Shown: one piece after another, positions 25,957-35,526 of the stretch | Numbering within the stretch: the stretch's first letter is position 1 | How the letters are laid out: each line of letters starts with the position of its first letter | NCBI GenBank assembly: GCA_028710895.1 | Contig: JAQTTH010000006.1 | Location: 168,551 to 232,550, forward strand | Source of the DNA: Paludibacter sp. | Lineage (GTDB): Bacteria > Bacteroidota > Bacteroidia > Bacteroidales > Paludibacteraceae | Reading direction: 5' to 3' | DNA length: 64,000 bases | Notes under the pieces: generated by a model | Database searches by the model: none | Seen by the model: only the letters and a program-made list of their open reading frames with translations | What the model was told of the DNA's origin: nothing | Made by a program: the position numbers and the translations under genes

Positions 25957-26973
25957 TTAACTCAGACGGACTTTGTCGTAACCGTTTTTTTTAATTTGCC
26001 TAATCCATTTTTGAGCAGTGACTTTATCTACAGATTTAAAATTAAATGGATAAGCACGTCGTCCAATTTGAGTATACTTTGATTGACCAAAACTCACGTA
26101 AGGTTCAACTTCAACATGATCGATATTAGTATATTGTTTACCAAGTTCGGCGATAGCCCTAAAATGAATTTCATTATCATTAACCGTAGGTATAATAGGA
26201 CATCTGAGAACTATTCTTGCTCCCTTTTTGCATAGAAAATCAAGATTTTTCAATATTTTAATATTTGAAACTCCTGTCCATCTTACATGTTCATTATCAT
26301 CAGTTAATTTATAATCATAGAGAAATAAATCTACGTATGGTAGTATTGCATTAAAATACTTCATATCTGCTCGTCCGCAGGTTTCAATACAAGTATTTAT
26401 TCCTTCCTTTTTCAACTCCCTTAACAATGCCAATGCAAATTCAGGTTGAGCCATTACTTCGCCACCGCTAAGAGTTACACCTCCTGATTTTTCGTAATAG
26501 TCTTTATCCTTTTTAGCAATTGCAACAACTTCATTAACTGTAGATTTATATCCAATAATTTTGAATGCCTGCTGTGGACATTCAGTTACACAATCCCCGC
26601 AACCCGTACATTTCTTATAGTCAACCCGAAGCCGATTGCCTACCGCCAATAATGCACCTGTTTTACATATTTTTGTGCAAATCAAACAATTGTTACATTT
26701 TTCTTTGAAAAATTGAAGCTGCGGTTCTCCTTTTTGAGATTCAGGATTAAAGCACCATGAGCATCTTAGCGGACATTTCTTAAAGAAAACCACTGTTCGA
26801 ATCCCTGGACCGTCATGAATGCCAAAGCGTTGAATATCAAACAACATTCCCTGAATTTTGTCTTTGGTTGTATGCGTTTTTACTTGTGCAAATAGTGAGT
26901 TCATTTTACTGATATCAAGTAACGATACTCCTCCTATGACTAATGCTGTTTTTAAGAAGCTTCGCCTTTTCAT
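25957..26973 (-). CDS. Tat-signal radical SAM glycyl-radical-enzyme activase
   Basis: A 338-aa radical SAM enzyme that installs the glycyl radical. The radical-SAM cluster motif C67-PLR-C71-SW-C74 follows RFGIHDGPGIRT. Two ferredoxin-like 4Fe-4S motifs follow (Cys93/96/99/103 and Cys122/125/128/132), then LSGGEVMAQPEF. Compared with the family, it has ~40 extra N-terminal residues forming a twin-arginine signal: MKRRSFLKTALVIGG with cleavage near LFAQ. Tat exports folded, cofactor-loaded proteins, so activase and enzyme would both be periplasmic. It leads the three-gene operon, 60 bp after the GH2 gene. Confidence 0.92.
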   Translation of the reverse strand: MKRRSFLKTALVIGGVSLLDISKMNSLFAQVKTHTTKDKIQGMLFDIQRFGIHDGPGIRTVVFFKKCPLRCSWCFNPESQKGEPQLQFFKEKCNNCLICTKICKTGALLAVGNRLRVDYKKCTGCGDCVTECPQQAFKIIGYKSTVNEVVAIAKKDKDYYEKSGGVTLSGGEVMAQPEFALALLRELKKEGINTCIETCGRADMKYFNAILPYVDLFLYDYKLTDDNEHVRWTGVSNIKILKNLDFLCKKGARIVLRCPIIPTVNDNEIHFRAIAELGKQYTNIDHVEVEPYVSFGQSKYTQIGRRAYPFNFKSVDKVTAQKWIRQIKKNGYDKVRLS

Positions 26974-27033
26974 ATTTCAATGTTTTTTATGAGTATTATC
27001 TCCAATCTCAAAACAAGAAGATTCGAAAAAAAA

Positions 27034-29490
27034 TTATTTAATTGTTGTTTTAACTGTAATTTCAGCATTAATAAGTCTGTCGCCTGAAACAGAAAGCTTT
27101 ATTTCTCCATCTGATTTAATTGAACCTATAACAGCCACCATTTTCCCGTTAAATACTTTCATATAATTGGAAGAAAAAGAGGTTAAATCGGTCGGATCGC
27201 CATTGCAAAGAGCTTTCAATGTACCATTTCCTTCAGTTTTGAAAAACAATAATCGTTGCGCATTCGGACATATATTTCCTTCTTTGTCAACAACCTCAAT
27301 TGTAATAAAAGATAAATCCTTCCCATCAGCTATTATTGAAGTTCTGTCGGCCGTTAATTTAATCTTTGCCGGAATGCCTGCTGTTTTTATGATTTCAGTT
27401 CTAACAGTTTCCCCATTGCTATTGTAGGCTAAGGCTTTGATTTCACCCGGTTGATAAACAACATTGTTCCAAATTAAGCGGTATTTTTCATACTTGTTCT
27501 CATTGGTTTTTTCTTTAATTCCCATACTTTTGCCATTTACAAAAAGCTCCACTTTTGGATAGTTTGTATAACAAAATACCGGAATTGTATCACCTTGTCT
27601 TCCTTCCCAGTTCCAATGAGGCAATAAGTGCAAGACAGGGGTTGTACTCCAACGGCTTTGATACAAGTAGAACCGGTCTTTTTTTAGACCTGCCAAATCA
27701 ACTATTCCAAAATATGAACTCTTAGCTGGCGTACCTTCGTTGTAGGGTGTTGGTTCGCCAAGATAATCAAAACCAGTCCATACAAATTCTCCCAGGGAAA
27801 AATCACATTCATCTTGCATTTCAAATTCAGTGTCAGGTGTTGAACCCCAAAACGGATAATCCAAATCATAACTTGAGGTTTGATAATCATTATACCATGG
27901 ATTATTATTTCCCTTTACAGGAAATTTATATACACCTCGTGAACTGAGAGTTGAAGCTGTCTCACTTCCATAAATTCTATAATTTGGGTGATCAGCATGT
28001 ACTTTTTTGTAAATAAATGGCTTATAATTGAATCCAACTAAGTCAACAACATCAGCTAATCCATTTTTCAATGCTCCATCAGGCCTGTCGAAAGCGGCTG
28101 TTGTAGGACGAGAGGGATCTTCCCTGTGACAAATATCAACCAAAAATTGTGCTTCAGTTTTACCATCCTCTTCCATCTGTTCTCTGATTTCGTTTCCAAT
28201 ACTCCATACGATAACCGATGGATGGTTTCTATCCCGATGAATCATGGCCACCATATCTTTTTCAGCCCATTCGTTGAAAAGACGATTGTAACCATTCAAA
28301 TTTTTACCGTTTTTCCATTCATCAAATGATTCAATCATAACAACAAAACCCATACTATCACAAAGTTCGATTAATTCTGGCGAAGGCGGATTGTGAGATG
28401 TACGAATGGCATTGCAGCCCATCTCTTTCATAATTTCAAGTTGTCGTTGAGTGGCACGGTAATTTACTGCTGCCCCCAACGGGCCCAAATCATGATGCAA
28501 ACAAACCCCTTGTAGTTTTAAATATTTATCGTTTAAGAAAAATCCATTGTTTCTGTCAAATCGAATACTTCTGAATCCAAATGGAGTTTCATAATAATCT
28601 TTTAAAACTTTATTTACAAAAACTTTAGATATAGCACGGTATCTGATGGGAGAATTAATATCCCATAAAATAGGATTTTTCACTTCCATGATTTGTGTAA
28701 ATTGTCCTTCTCCAATAATTTGTTTAGGAGTTTTGGTTGCGGCAACCATTTCACCTTTTGAGTTATATATCTCAGTTACTAATTCAACCTTCTCAGATGT
28801 TTCTGTTTGATTTAAAACCTTAGTTTGAATTGATACTGTTCCTTTTTGGGCAGTAATTGCTGGAGTAGTGATATATGTGCCCCAATGTGCCACGTGAATG
28901 GGATTGGTAGAGACAAGTCTAACGTTCCGATAAATTCCTGCTCCTGAATACCATCGAGATGATTCCGGCTTATTTTCCAACCTTACAGCAAGCAAGTTTC
29001 TTTGCCCATGTTTTATGTATTTGGTCAATTCAAAAGAAAATGAACTATATCCATAAGGCCATTCGCTAACATATTCTCCATTACAATAAACCATTGCTTG
29101 ACTCATTGCACCATCAAATTCCACAAAAACTCTTTTTCCAAAATCGGATTCGGGAATTTCTATGATTTTTCTATACCAACCAATTCCAAAAATAGGTAAT
29201 GCCCCAGTTCTACCCGTTCTTAATTTTGGTTCTTTATCTCCATCTTCTCTGACTTGTACCCATTGTATGTCCTGATTTAAATCGAATTGCTTTCGTATAG
29301 CCCAATCGTGAGGAACAGAAACAGTTTCCCAGGAAGAATCATTAAAGTTCAACAACGAAGCATTCTTGATTTCACCTAACGAAAATTTCCAATTTTCATC
29401 TAAGAGAATGGTTTTACGTATTTCATTGTTCGAAAAACAGTAAATTGACATCAAGATAAATGCAATTGAGAAAAAGATTTTTTTGATCAT
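27034..29490 (-). CDS. GH2 beta-galactosidase-type glycoside hydrolase
   Basis: About 818 aa, exported (signal IKKIFFSIAFILMSIYCFS). Jelly-roll sugar-binding domain at ~30-200, immunoglobulin-like domain ~205-315, and catalytic TIM barrel ~320-600. The barrel has NAIRTSHNPPSPELIELCD, the acid/base Glu in WSIGNE and the nucleophile in YGSETAS. C-terminal DUF4982-like and Ig-like domains follow, ending in an invasin-like Big domain. A second ATG at 29490 is preferred to 29514, because it places the basic residues next to the hydrophobic core. Sequence is typical of periplasmic GH2 enzymes acting on beta-galactosides. It follows the clan-A hydrolase gene by about 110 bp. Confidence 0.92.
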   Translation of the reverse strand: MIKKIFFSIAFILMSIYCFSNNEIRKTILLDENWKFSLGEIKNASLLNFNDSSWETVSVPHDWAIRKQFDLNQDIQWVQVREDGDKEPKLRTGRTGALPIFGIGWYRKIIEIPESDFGKRVFVEFDGAMSQAMVYCNGEYVSEWPYGYSSFSFELTKYIKHGQRNLLAVRLENKPESSRWYSGAGIYRNVRLVSTNPIHVAHWGTYITTPAITAQKGTVSIQTKVLNQTETSEKVELVTEIYNSKGEMVAATKTPKQIIGEGQFTQIMEVKNPILWDINSPIRYRAISKVFVNKVLKDYYETPFGFRSIRFDRNNGFFLNDKYLKLQGVCLHHDLGPLGAAVNYRATQRQLEIMKEMGCNAIRTSHNPPSPELIELCDSMGFVVMIESFDEWKNGKNLNGYNRLFNEWAEKDMVAMIHRDRNHPSVIVWSIGNEIREQMEEDGKTEAQFLVDICHREDPSRPTTAAFDRPDGALKNGLADVVDLVGFNYKPFIYKKVHADHPNYRIYGSETASTLSSRGVYKFPVKGNNNPWYNDYQTSSYDLDYPFWGSTPDTEFEMQDECDFSLGEFVWTGFDYLGEPTPYNEGTPAKSSYFGIVDLAGLKKDRFYLYQSRWSTTPVLHLLPHWNWEGRQGDTIPVFCYTNYPKVELFVNGKSMGIKEKTNENKYEKYRLIWNNVVYQPGEIKALAYNSNGETVRTEIIKTAGIPAKIKLTADRTSIIADGKDLSFITIEVVDKEGNICPNAQRLLFFKTEGNGTLKALCNGDPTDLTSFSSNYMKVFNGKMVAVIGSIKSDGEIKLSVSGDRLINAEITVKTTIK

Positions 29491-29601
29491 TATTATAAAA
29501 TTAAAATTATTCAAGAATAAAATATAAGATGCTAATGTGTTGTTTTATTTACATTTTAGATATGGTAGATTTTATTCTGTTTTTAAGTCATTTACCATTG
29601 T

Positions 29602-31755
29602 TTATCTCTTAACATCTAAATAATACCATACGGTAATATCATTTCCAATTTCGAGTCTAGCTACGCCTTTATCAACAGGTAATGTCATACTTTTAATTGA
29701 ATTGCCTTTTCCATCAAGAGGTTCAACAACAATTTCCTTTGCATTTGATAGACCGGACAGTATTATTTCACCTTTAATGACTTCAATGGTTGTTGGTTTA
29801 GCCCCCGGATTGACTAAGTTTTTTCTATCATCACTCCATTTCATTCCTGTCATTCCTGTCCGCCCGGTAGTAAGAAGTAATAATTTCTCTGATGTTTCAA
29901 TTGGTTTATCATCCAGTGAAATTAGAGTGATGGATGCAAATTTATTTTGAATATTAACATTCATGTGTTTCAAAAGTGAAGTCGCAGCAGGGATAAAACC
30001 TGTGAGAGATTCTGTTTTAGGTGCGGCAACTTCAACGAAGCTTTTATCATTTACATGCCAATCTATTTCCCCAGTATTTGATTTAATTTCCGAAGGATTT
30101 TTTATTATTGGAAAATTGTTGATCCTACTATCAAATGAACTGATCCTTGTTTTTTCAATTAATGGAATCAATGGTGAAAATCCTTTAGTAAAAAACGGTT
30201 TATGATCTGATGTTTCCCTTATTCCTTCAATAATTTCAGATCTTGTATATCCTCTTTGCACACATGATTCAGCGGGATTAAGGTCACCTCTTAAAAACAT
30301 TAAACCAATTGCAGCCATTGAAGGCATTTTAATTGGATCCAAACCCATGCTAAATGAACCTGAATAATTATTGTTCCATAAATCGGGTGAAACATGCTCC
30401 AGAGCATAAATGAAAATTCCATCCCAATCCTGCAATGAACCATAAGCTCCTAAAATGGGTATTCCTTCACATGCATATTCATTAGGAAATGGATGATTAG
30501 TTTCGGAAACTGTAAAAGGTTTCCCTTCAACTGCCGACCGTGACAACTGTACTACAGTGCTGAATTTCGGATCATTTACCATTGGTTTGCTAATTTCTCT
30601 TGAATCAGGGTGTTGCCAGTATACATGACTATCAACAATATCGAGTAAAGAAGCTGAAGAAAGGAAAGCATAACTATTGTGATTATGAGCGTTGTCGCTA
30701 TTTCCTATAACCAATGATTTAACCAATAATTCTTTTTTTAGATAATTATACATTCCGGTGTGAAAATCTCTTTCAGTCTGAATAATAAATTTTGCTTCAG
30801 TGTGAAATCGTAATTCCGAAGCATTTTTAAATTCCTTTGGAGCTAGCCTCGGAAGATCTTCGCCCGTTTTTACTCCGACTTCTTTCTTTATTTTTTTTAT
30901 TTCTGATATATTTACATTTTTCTTAAGCCACGAATTGAATTTAGTTGTCAATTCCTTTCCATAATATGGGGGTAAATCAATCCATGCGTCATCGCTAATA
31001 GTTGTATTTTTGCCCAGCAGCCTTCCATCAATCCATTCATCAATGAGTGAATTCTCATTCACAATCTCTACCATAACGATTGCAGGTTCATTAATGTAAG
31101 CGTTACCAGTATATGGATTTATATGTGTTAATAGTTGCTTTGCATACTCTTTCTGGAGTTCAATAAGGTGATCATCGAATAATGTAGCCCCTTTTCCATA
31201 ATTCAGGAATTGGTATTCCGGAACGCCATCGTCTTTTCTGAAAATTCTGTAATTATTAAGATTTAAGTCACTGTATATTCCAGCTTTTTTTAGTTCTGAA
31301 ATAAAAAAATCCAATTTATCAAGCTGATCTGGATAAAGTTCTCTAGTGTTATTCAGCTTATAATTGAAAAGGCTACAATTCTGACTACTGTTACGATCCA
31401 TAATATGTAGCCTTACTGTATTAATTCCAAAACGAGCAAGAAAGGCAGCATAAGCCGGGGCATCTTTTTTATCGGGGAAACAGGCTCCTTCGACAATATT
31501 TACTCCCCACATTTTGAATCTTTCACCCGTTGGTTTAACAAAATGCCCATCTTTAATGGAAATAAAACCATTTTTGCCAGCAGGTTTATCAAGAAGAAAT
31601 GATAAATTTAATTTCGAATCTTTGCTACTTTCCCAATTTATTGAAAATGGCACCAATTCATTTTCAATATTGGGTAATACAGATGACTTTTGAGCAAGCA
31701 GGTTGCAGATACCCAAATAAGATAAAATGGTTATAATAAAAATAAACTTCTTCAT
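29602..31755 (-). CDS. Clan GH-A glycoside hydrolase, family uncertain
   Basis: A 717-aa exported enzyme (signal ending LLAQ). A TIM barrel of the cellulase-like type spans ~60-520: FGINTVRLHIMD, acid/base Glu234 in VEIVNEN and nucleophile Glu418 in TVSETNHPF. A C-terminal beta domain lies at ~560-717. It resembles GH5-like enzymes but I cannot assign a family. Neighbours are GH2 and GH42-like enzymes, so a galactan or galactoside linkage is plausible. Gap to the GH42-like gene upstream is 16 bp. Confidence 0.82.
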   Translation of the reverse strand: MKKFIFIITILSYLGICNLLAQKSSVLPNIENELVPFSINWESSKDSKLNLSFLLDKPAGKNGFISIKDGHFVKPTGERFKMWGVNIVEGACFPDKKDAPAYAAFLARFGINTVRLHIMDRNSSQNCSLFNYKLNNTRELYPDQLDKLDFFISELKKAGIYSDLNLNNYRIFRKDDGVPEYQFLNYGKGATLFDDHLIELQKEYAKQLLTHINPYTGNAYINEPAIVMVEIVNENSLIDEWIDGRLLGKNTTISDDAWIDLPPYYGKELTTKFNSWLKKNVNISEIKKIKKEVGVKTGEDLPRLAPKEFKNASELRFHTEAKFIIQTERDFHTGMYNYLKKELLVKSLVIGNSDNAHNHNSYAFLSSASLLDIVDSHVYWQHPDSREISKPMVNDPKFSTVVQLSRSAVEGKPFTVSETNHPFPNEYACEGIPILGAYGSLQDWDGIFIYALEHVSPDLWNNNYSGSFSMGLDPIKMPSMAAIGLMFLRGDLNPAESCVQRGYTRSEIIEGIRETSDHKPFFTKGFSPLIPLIEKTRISSFDSRINNFPIIKNPSEIKSNTGEIDWHVNDKSFVEVAAPKTESLTGFIPAATSLLKHMNVNIQNKFASITLISLDDKPIETSEKLLLLTTGRTGMTGMKWSDDRKNLVNPGAKPTTIEVIKGEIILSGLSNAKEIVVEPLDGKGNSIKSMTLPVDKGVARLEIGNDITVWYYLDVKR

Positions 31756-31771
31756 ACATTCACATTGTTAA

Positions 31772-33775
31772 TTATTTAAGACTCCAATTTATGACTACCG
31801 TTTCTTCTGGTGAAATCATTAAATTGCTTCCTTTACAAAAGCCCTTTTTGTTTGCAAATAAAATTTGCGATTTAAAGTTGTTAGATAGTTGTTTAATCAT
31901 CATTTTTTTTACCTCTTTTGACTTATTAAAAATAACCGTTATGTAACCATCTTGCGTTTTAAGAGTTTTCATTGAAACCAAGGGTTGAAATTTATCAAAC
32001 AAGAATGGCTGTTTATTCAATTCACATTCTTTATATAAAAATTTTGCTAAAGGTTTATATCCAAACAGCCTTGCACCATAACCTATTAAGGTAGGAATCC
32101 AGATAACTTTCCCTTTACCGAATTGATTGCGAATTGCTGTAACTTCTGTATCATTTGTGCTCAAAGTGCTACTCGTTGCTAATGATTTAATTCTTCCAAT
32201 CCAACCATATCCAGGCAAAGTAACCTTCGAGCCTGACATTGAGTAACTAAATGGGGTATCGTTATATTTGAATTCTGCTATTTCACCACCAAACAACGAT
32301 TTTAATGGAAATCCTGTTAGCATTACATTGTGCACATTCTCATCATAAAATCCGGTTAAACCGTCCACTATCAATTTGCCTCCTTTGCTTACAAAATGAT
32401 TAAGTTGTTCAACATATTTTTGTGGTATAGCTATTTGATCTGCCAAAATAATTGTTTGATTTTCAAAGTTGTCTTGTGAAAAATCATACTCTTCAATCGC
32501 TTTAAAATTAGGAGTAACTCCGCTTTGGCTAAGTACTTCAAAGTAGCCCAACATATCTTTCATTATTGACCCGGTTTCCTTTGGTGGCATTTTTTTTCCA
32601 TCTTTGTTGAGCTGTTCTTCAGCAAATAAAGATTCTCGAATATACAAGATATTTATACCTGAATCGTATTTTTTAGATTTACTCAAAACAAATGAATTCT
32701 TTTTTGCACAACTGATAACCTCACTTGCTGCTCGAACTCTGTCTGTTGGTTGATGTTGAAAATCTAACAGAGCCCATTCACCCGATTCAATCCCTGAGGC
32801 ACGAGGATTAAGTGTCCAAAAAATACCTCCTTTACCTTCTGTTGCCAGAATTGTCCACAACCATTGTGTAATTTCTTCAGCTGTAGGACATAATGGAATA
32901 TTTCCACTATAGGTAGTGTTACCTCCTGAAATTTCAGTCATAATCCAAGGTAATCTTCCAGCTCCAGAATAAATCATCTCACTGTTTGCCGACATGGCCA
33001 TTGCATATTGCTGTCTGTCAAAAAAGCCAAAATGCCAACTTGCATGTGCCGAACCACCAAAACTATTTAAGAATGGTCTCCATTCAGTAAAATTATATTC
33101 ATCTACTAATGAGAAAATGGCATGACAATTTTCATGTAAATGAACTTTCTGATCATATTTTCTAACCTCATTTGCTATCCAATTGAGCACCCATGTATTT
33201 TCATAAGCCCGAAACTTTCCATCAAGTAAATCGACAAGAACCGGATATCCTTTGTCGTTTCTATCAATTGTCGGATTAGTTTTCGACCATTCTTTTCTTA
33301 ATTTTCTGGTAAAGGAATTATCTTGATATCCACCACCAATTTCGTTTATTAGAACCCAAGCATATAGCGATTTATATTGCTTAAAATGGACTGTGACCTG
33401 TTTTATGAATTCCGCAAATTTAGCAAGCTGTTCTTCATCTTTTGGAGCTTTCCAGCCACCTATATCCGTTTTAGAAGTTTCTGGGAAAAAAGTACCATAG
33501 ACCTTAATGCCATGACGTTCGGCTGCTTTAAAAGCTGTATCGAAAAGAGTAAAATCCCAATTTCCACTTTCGTTTTTCATATAAGACTCAAACATCCGAA
33601 TCCGGCATATAGTCATTCCGCTCTCTTCAAGCACTTTAAACCAATGATCTATATCTTGTTGGGTTTGGCCAGGTTCAATAAAAACTTGTGCTCCAATAAG
33701 TGGATACTGTGGTTCTTCAGCTCTTACAGTAAGGAAAGAAATTGCAAAAAGAAGTAAAGCTAATATTTTTTTCAT
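31772..33775 (-). CDS. GH42-like beta-galactosidase family protein
   Basis: A 667-aa exported protein (signal ending VRAEE). The TIM barrel has acid/base Glu145 in WVLINEIGG and nucleophile Glu281 in WIMTEISGG. A middle flavodoxin-like domain (~375-600), with NHFVSKGGKLIVDGLTG and FGKGKVIWIPTLIG, matches the GH42 trimerisation domain; a small C-terminal beta domain follows. Family members release terminal beta-galactose. It is translated just before the clan-A hydrolase gene. Assignment to GH42 itself, as opposed to a sister family, is uncertain. Confidence 0.82.
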   Translation of the reverse strand: MKKILALLLFAISFLTVRAEEPQYPLIGAQVFIEPGQTQQDIDHWFKVLEESGMTICRIRMFESYMKNESGNWDFTLFDTAFKAAERHGIKVYGTFFPETSKTDIGGWKAPKDEEQLAKFAEFIKQVTVHFKQYKSLYAWVLINEIGGGYQDNSFTRKLRKEWSKTNPTIDRNDKGYPVLVDLLDGKFRAYENTWVLNWIANEVRKYDQKVHLHENCHAIFSLVDEYNFTEWRPFLNSFGGSAHASWHFGFFDRQQYAMAMSANSEMIYSGAGRLPWIMTEISGGNTTYSGNIPLCPTAEEITQWLWTILATEGKGGIFWTLNPRASGIESGEWALLDFQHQPTDRVRAASEVISCAKKNSFVLSKSKKYDSGINILYIRESLFAEEQLNKDGKKMPPKETGSIMKDMLGYFEVLSQSGVTPNFKAIEEYDFSQDNFENQTIILADQIAIPQKYVEQLNHFVSKGGKLIVDGLTGFYDENVHNVMLTGFPLKSLFGGEIAEFKYNDTPFSYSMSGSKVTLPGYGWIGRIKSLATSSTLSTNDTEVTAIRNQFGKGKVIWIPTLIGYGARLFGYKPLAKFLYKECELNKQPFLFDKFQPLVSMKTLKTQDGYITVIFNKSKEVKKMMIKQLSNNFKSQILFANKKGFCKGSNLMISPEETVVINWSLK

Positions 33776-33985
33776 TTTAATTTATTTTGAAATTTTATAA
33801 AAGAGTAAGGCACTATCTAATTAAGGCATATTTTGGGTATAATTCATTCCAAGTTGATAAATTAAAATGCACTTACACTTCTTCTTATTTTTATTACTAA
33901 TGGCATTAACAGCTTAATAGCGGCCATGTTCTTATACTCTTTGTTTTCAGATATAAATTCAAAAAGTACAAATCATATAACACAT
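33776..33985. other. Intergenic spacer within the PUL
   Basis: 210 bp between the aldo/keto reductase stop and the GH42-like start. AT-rich, no ORF, and no convincing TAnnTTTG box or hairpin. It may contain the promoter of the GH42-like gene. Confidence 0.4.
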
Positions 33986-34978
33986 TTAACCTTTGAGAAT
34001 TTTCTCAATTTGATGCAACTCGTCAGGTAGGAATTTTAAATTTGCCAATGAAGTGATGTTGTTGAGAAGTTGATTTACATTACTTGCACCAACTAAAACT
34101 GAAGTTACTCTTTCGTCTTTCAACAGCCAGGCAATAGCCATTTGGGCCAACGATTGATTTCTATTTTGAGCAATTATGTTCAATTTTTTCACCTTTTCAA
34201 TCCTTTCGGTTGTTACTTCATTGAGTTGAAGAAATCCCGTTGCTTTTGCCGCTCTAGAATCTTCAGGAATCCCATTCAAATACTTATCAGTAAGTAATCC
34301 TTGCGCCAATGGCGAAAATGCAATACAACCGATACCATTATCATCAAGGACATCCATCAATCCATCCTCTACCCAACGTTCAAACATCGAGTATTTAGGT
34401 TGATGAATTAAGCAAGGTGTATTATACGATTTGAGTAAGTCGGCAGCTTGTTGAGTTCTTCCCGATTCATAGCTTGAAATACCTGTGTAAATTGCTTTTC
34501 CAGCATTTACTGAACTTGCCAATGCCCCCATTGTTTCATCCAGTGCTGTAAATGGGTCAGGACGATGGGAATAGAAAATATCCACATAATCGAGTTTCAT
34601 TCTTTTCAAACTTTGATCCAAGCTTGCAATTAAATATTTACGTGAACCAAAATCGCCATACGGGCCGGGCCACATATCCCATCCCGCTTTAGTGGAAATA
34701 ATCATTTCATCACGATGCGATTGGAAGTCCATTTTTAAAATACGTCCAAAGTTTTCTTCAGCTGAACCTGGAGGAGGACCATAATTGTTTGCCAAATCGA
34801 AATGGGTTATACCAGCATCAAATGCTTTCCAAATAATTTTACGAAAGTTCTCAAAAGCATCAACACCGCCAAAATTATGCCACAAGCCCAATGAGATAGC
34901 AGGTAATTTGATGCCACTTTTACCACAACGACGATAAATCATATCGACATATCTGTTTTCTGAAGGTTGATAAATCAT
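33986..34978 (-). CDS. Aldo/keto reductase (YghZ/AKR14-like)
   Basis: A 330-aa NADPH-dependent TIM-barrel reductase. The catalytic tetrad is visible: Asp and Tyr in FDLANNYGPPPGSAEENFG, Lys in STKAGWDMWPGPYGD and His in FYSHRPDP. The sequence around residues 60-130 closely follows L-glyceraldehyde-3-phosphate reductase YghZ. No signal peptide, so cytoplasmic. It is 14 bp after the GlcG-like gene. It probably reduces a short aldehyde formed during substrate breakdown; the actual aldehyde is unknown. Confidence 0.92.
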   Translation of the reverse strand: MIYQPSENRYVDMIYRRCGKSGIKLPAISLGLWHNFGGVDAFENFRKIIWKAFDAGITHFDLANNYGPPPGSAEENFGRILKMDFQSHRDEMIISTKAGWDMWPGPYGDFGSRKYLIASLDQSLKRMKLDYVDIFYSHRPDPFTALDETMGALASSVNAGKAIYTGISSYESGRTQQAADLLKSYNTPCLIHQPKYSMFERWVEDGLMDVLDDNGIGCIAFSPLAQGLLTDKYLNGIPEDSRAAKATGFLQLNEVTTERIEKVKKLNIIAQNRNQSLAQMAIAWLLKDERVTSVLVGASNVNQLLNNITSLANLKFLPDELHQIEKILKG

Positions 34979-34992
34979 GTCAAATTAGTGAT

Positions 34993-35433
34993 TTAAATAT
35001 AATTTAAATTAGTAAGAGCCTTAATTACAATTTCCAAATCAATTTCTCCACGAAAACCACTAAAACCAATTGATAGAATTGTGCCATCCTTAAGCTTAAC
35101 GGGTTGTCCACCTGGCCATCCTATTAAATCTGGAGCATCAATACCTAATACGGTTTCATCCACTTCATTGTTGAAAATCAATTTTTCGTAATCTCCGGTT
35201 TTCATTTTTGTGATCCAAACCTGACTCGCTTTAATCCAAGCTAGTTTGTAAGTGCTACGACGTGTAACTTTTTCTTGACCGAACATTTTACCATATACAT
35301 TGCCCTCTTCGTCAATTATACAAATGGAAACATTACCATTGGTTTTTACTTGGTCTAATGGATTTTCCATATAAATTGGAAGTATCCTTTCAATTTCTTG
35401 CATTAATTCCTGAATGCAATTTCTAAACTCCAT
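34993..35433 (-). CDS. GlcG/HbpS/PduO-C-like protein
   Basis: A 146-aa cytoplasmic protein of the GlcG/HbpS fold (DUF336). VSICIIDEEGNVYG, KLAWIKASQVW, GGQPVKLKDGTILSIGFSG and the acidic EIDLEIVIKAL tail follow the family order. Relatives bind haem or occur as the C-terminal domain of PduO, and are often found beside diol or glycerol dehydratase genes. That is notable because a glycyl radical enzyme is encoded downstream. The function here is not established. It leads a two-gene unit with the aldo/keto reductase. Confidence 0.8.
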   Translation of the reverse strand: MEFRNCIQELMQEIERILPIYMENPLDQVKTNGNVSICIIDEEGNVYGKMFGQEKVTRRSTYKLAWIKASQVWITKMKTGDYEKLIFNNEVDETVLGIDAPDLIGWPGGQPVKLKDGTILSIGFSGFRGEIDLEIVIKALTNLNYI

Positions 35434-35458
35434 ATTTTAAGTTATTAAATATTTAATT

Positions 35459-35497
35459 GTTAAGAAGTTTGTCTTTTTTTAAGGCAAACTTCTTAAC
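35459..35497 (-). terminator. Terminator between hydrolase and GlcG-like gene
   Basis: GTTAAGAAGTTTG (35459-35471) pairs perfectly over 13 bp with 35485-35497; the loop is T-rich. It follows the lipoprotein hydrolase gene on the minus strand by about 30 bp. Confidence 0.75.
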
Positions 35498-35526
35498 GTT
35501 TATTTATTCTAATAATAATCCACAGT

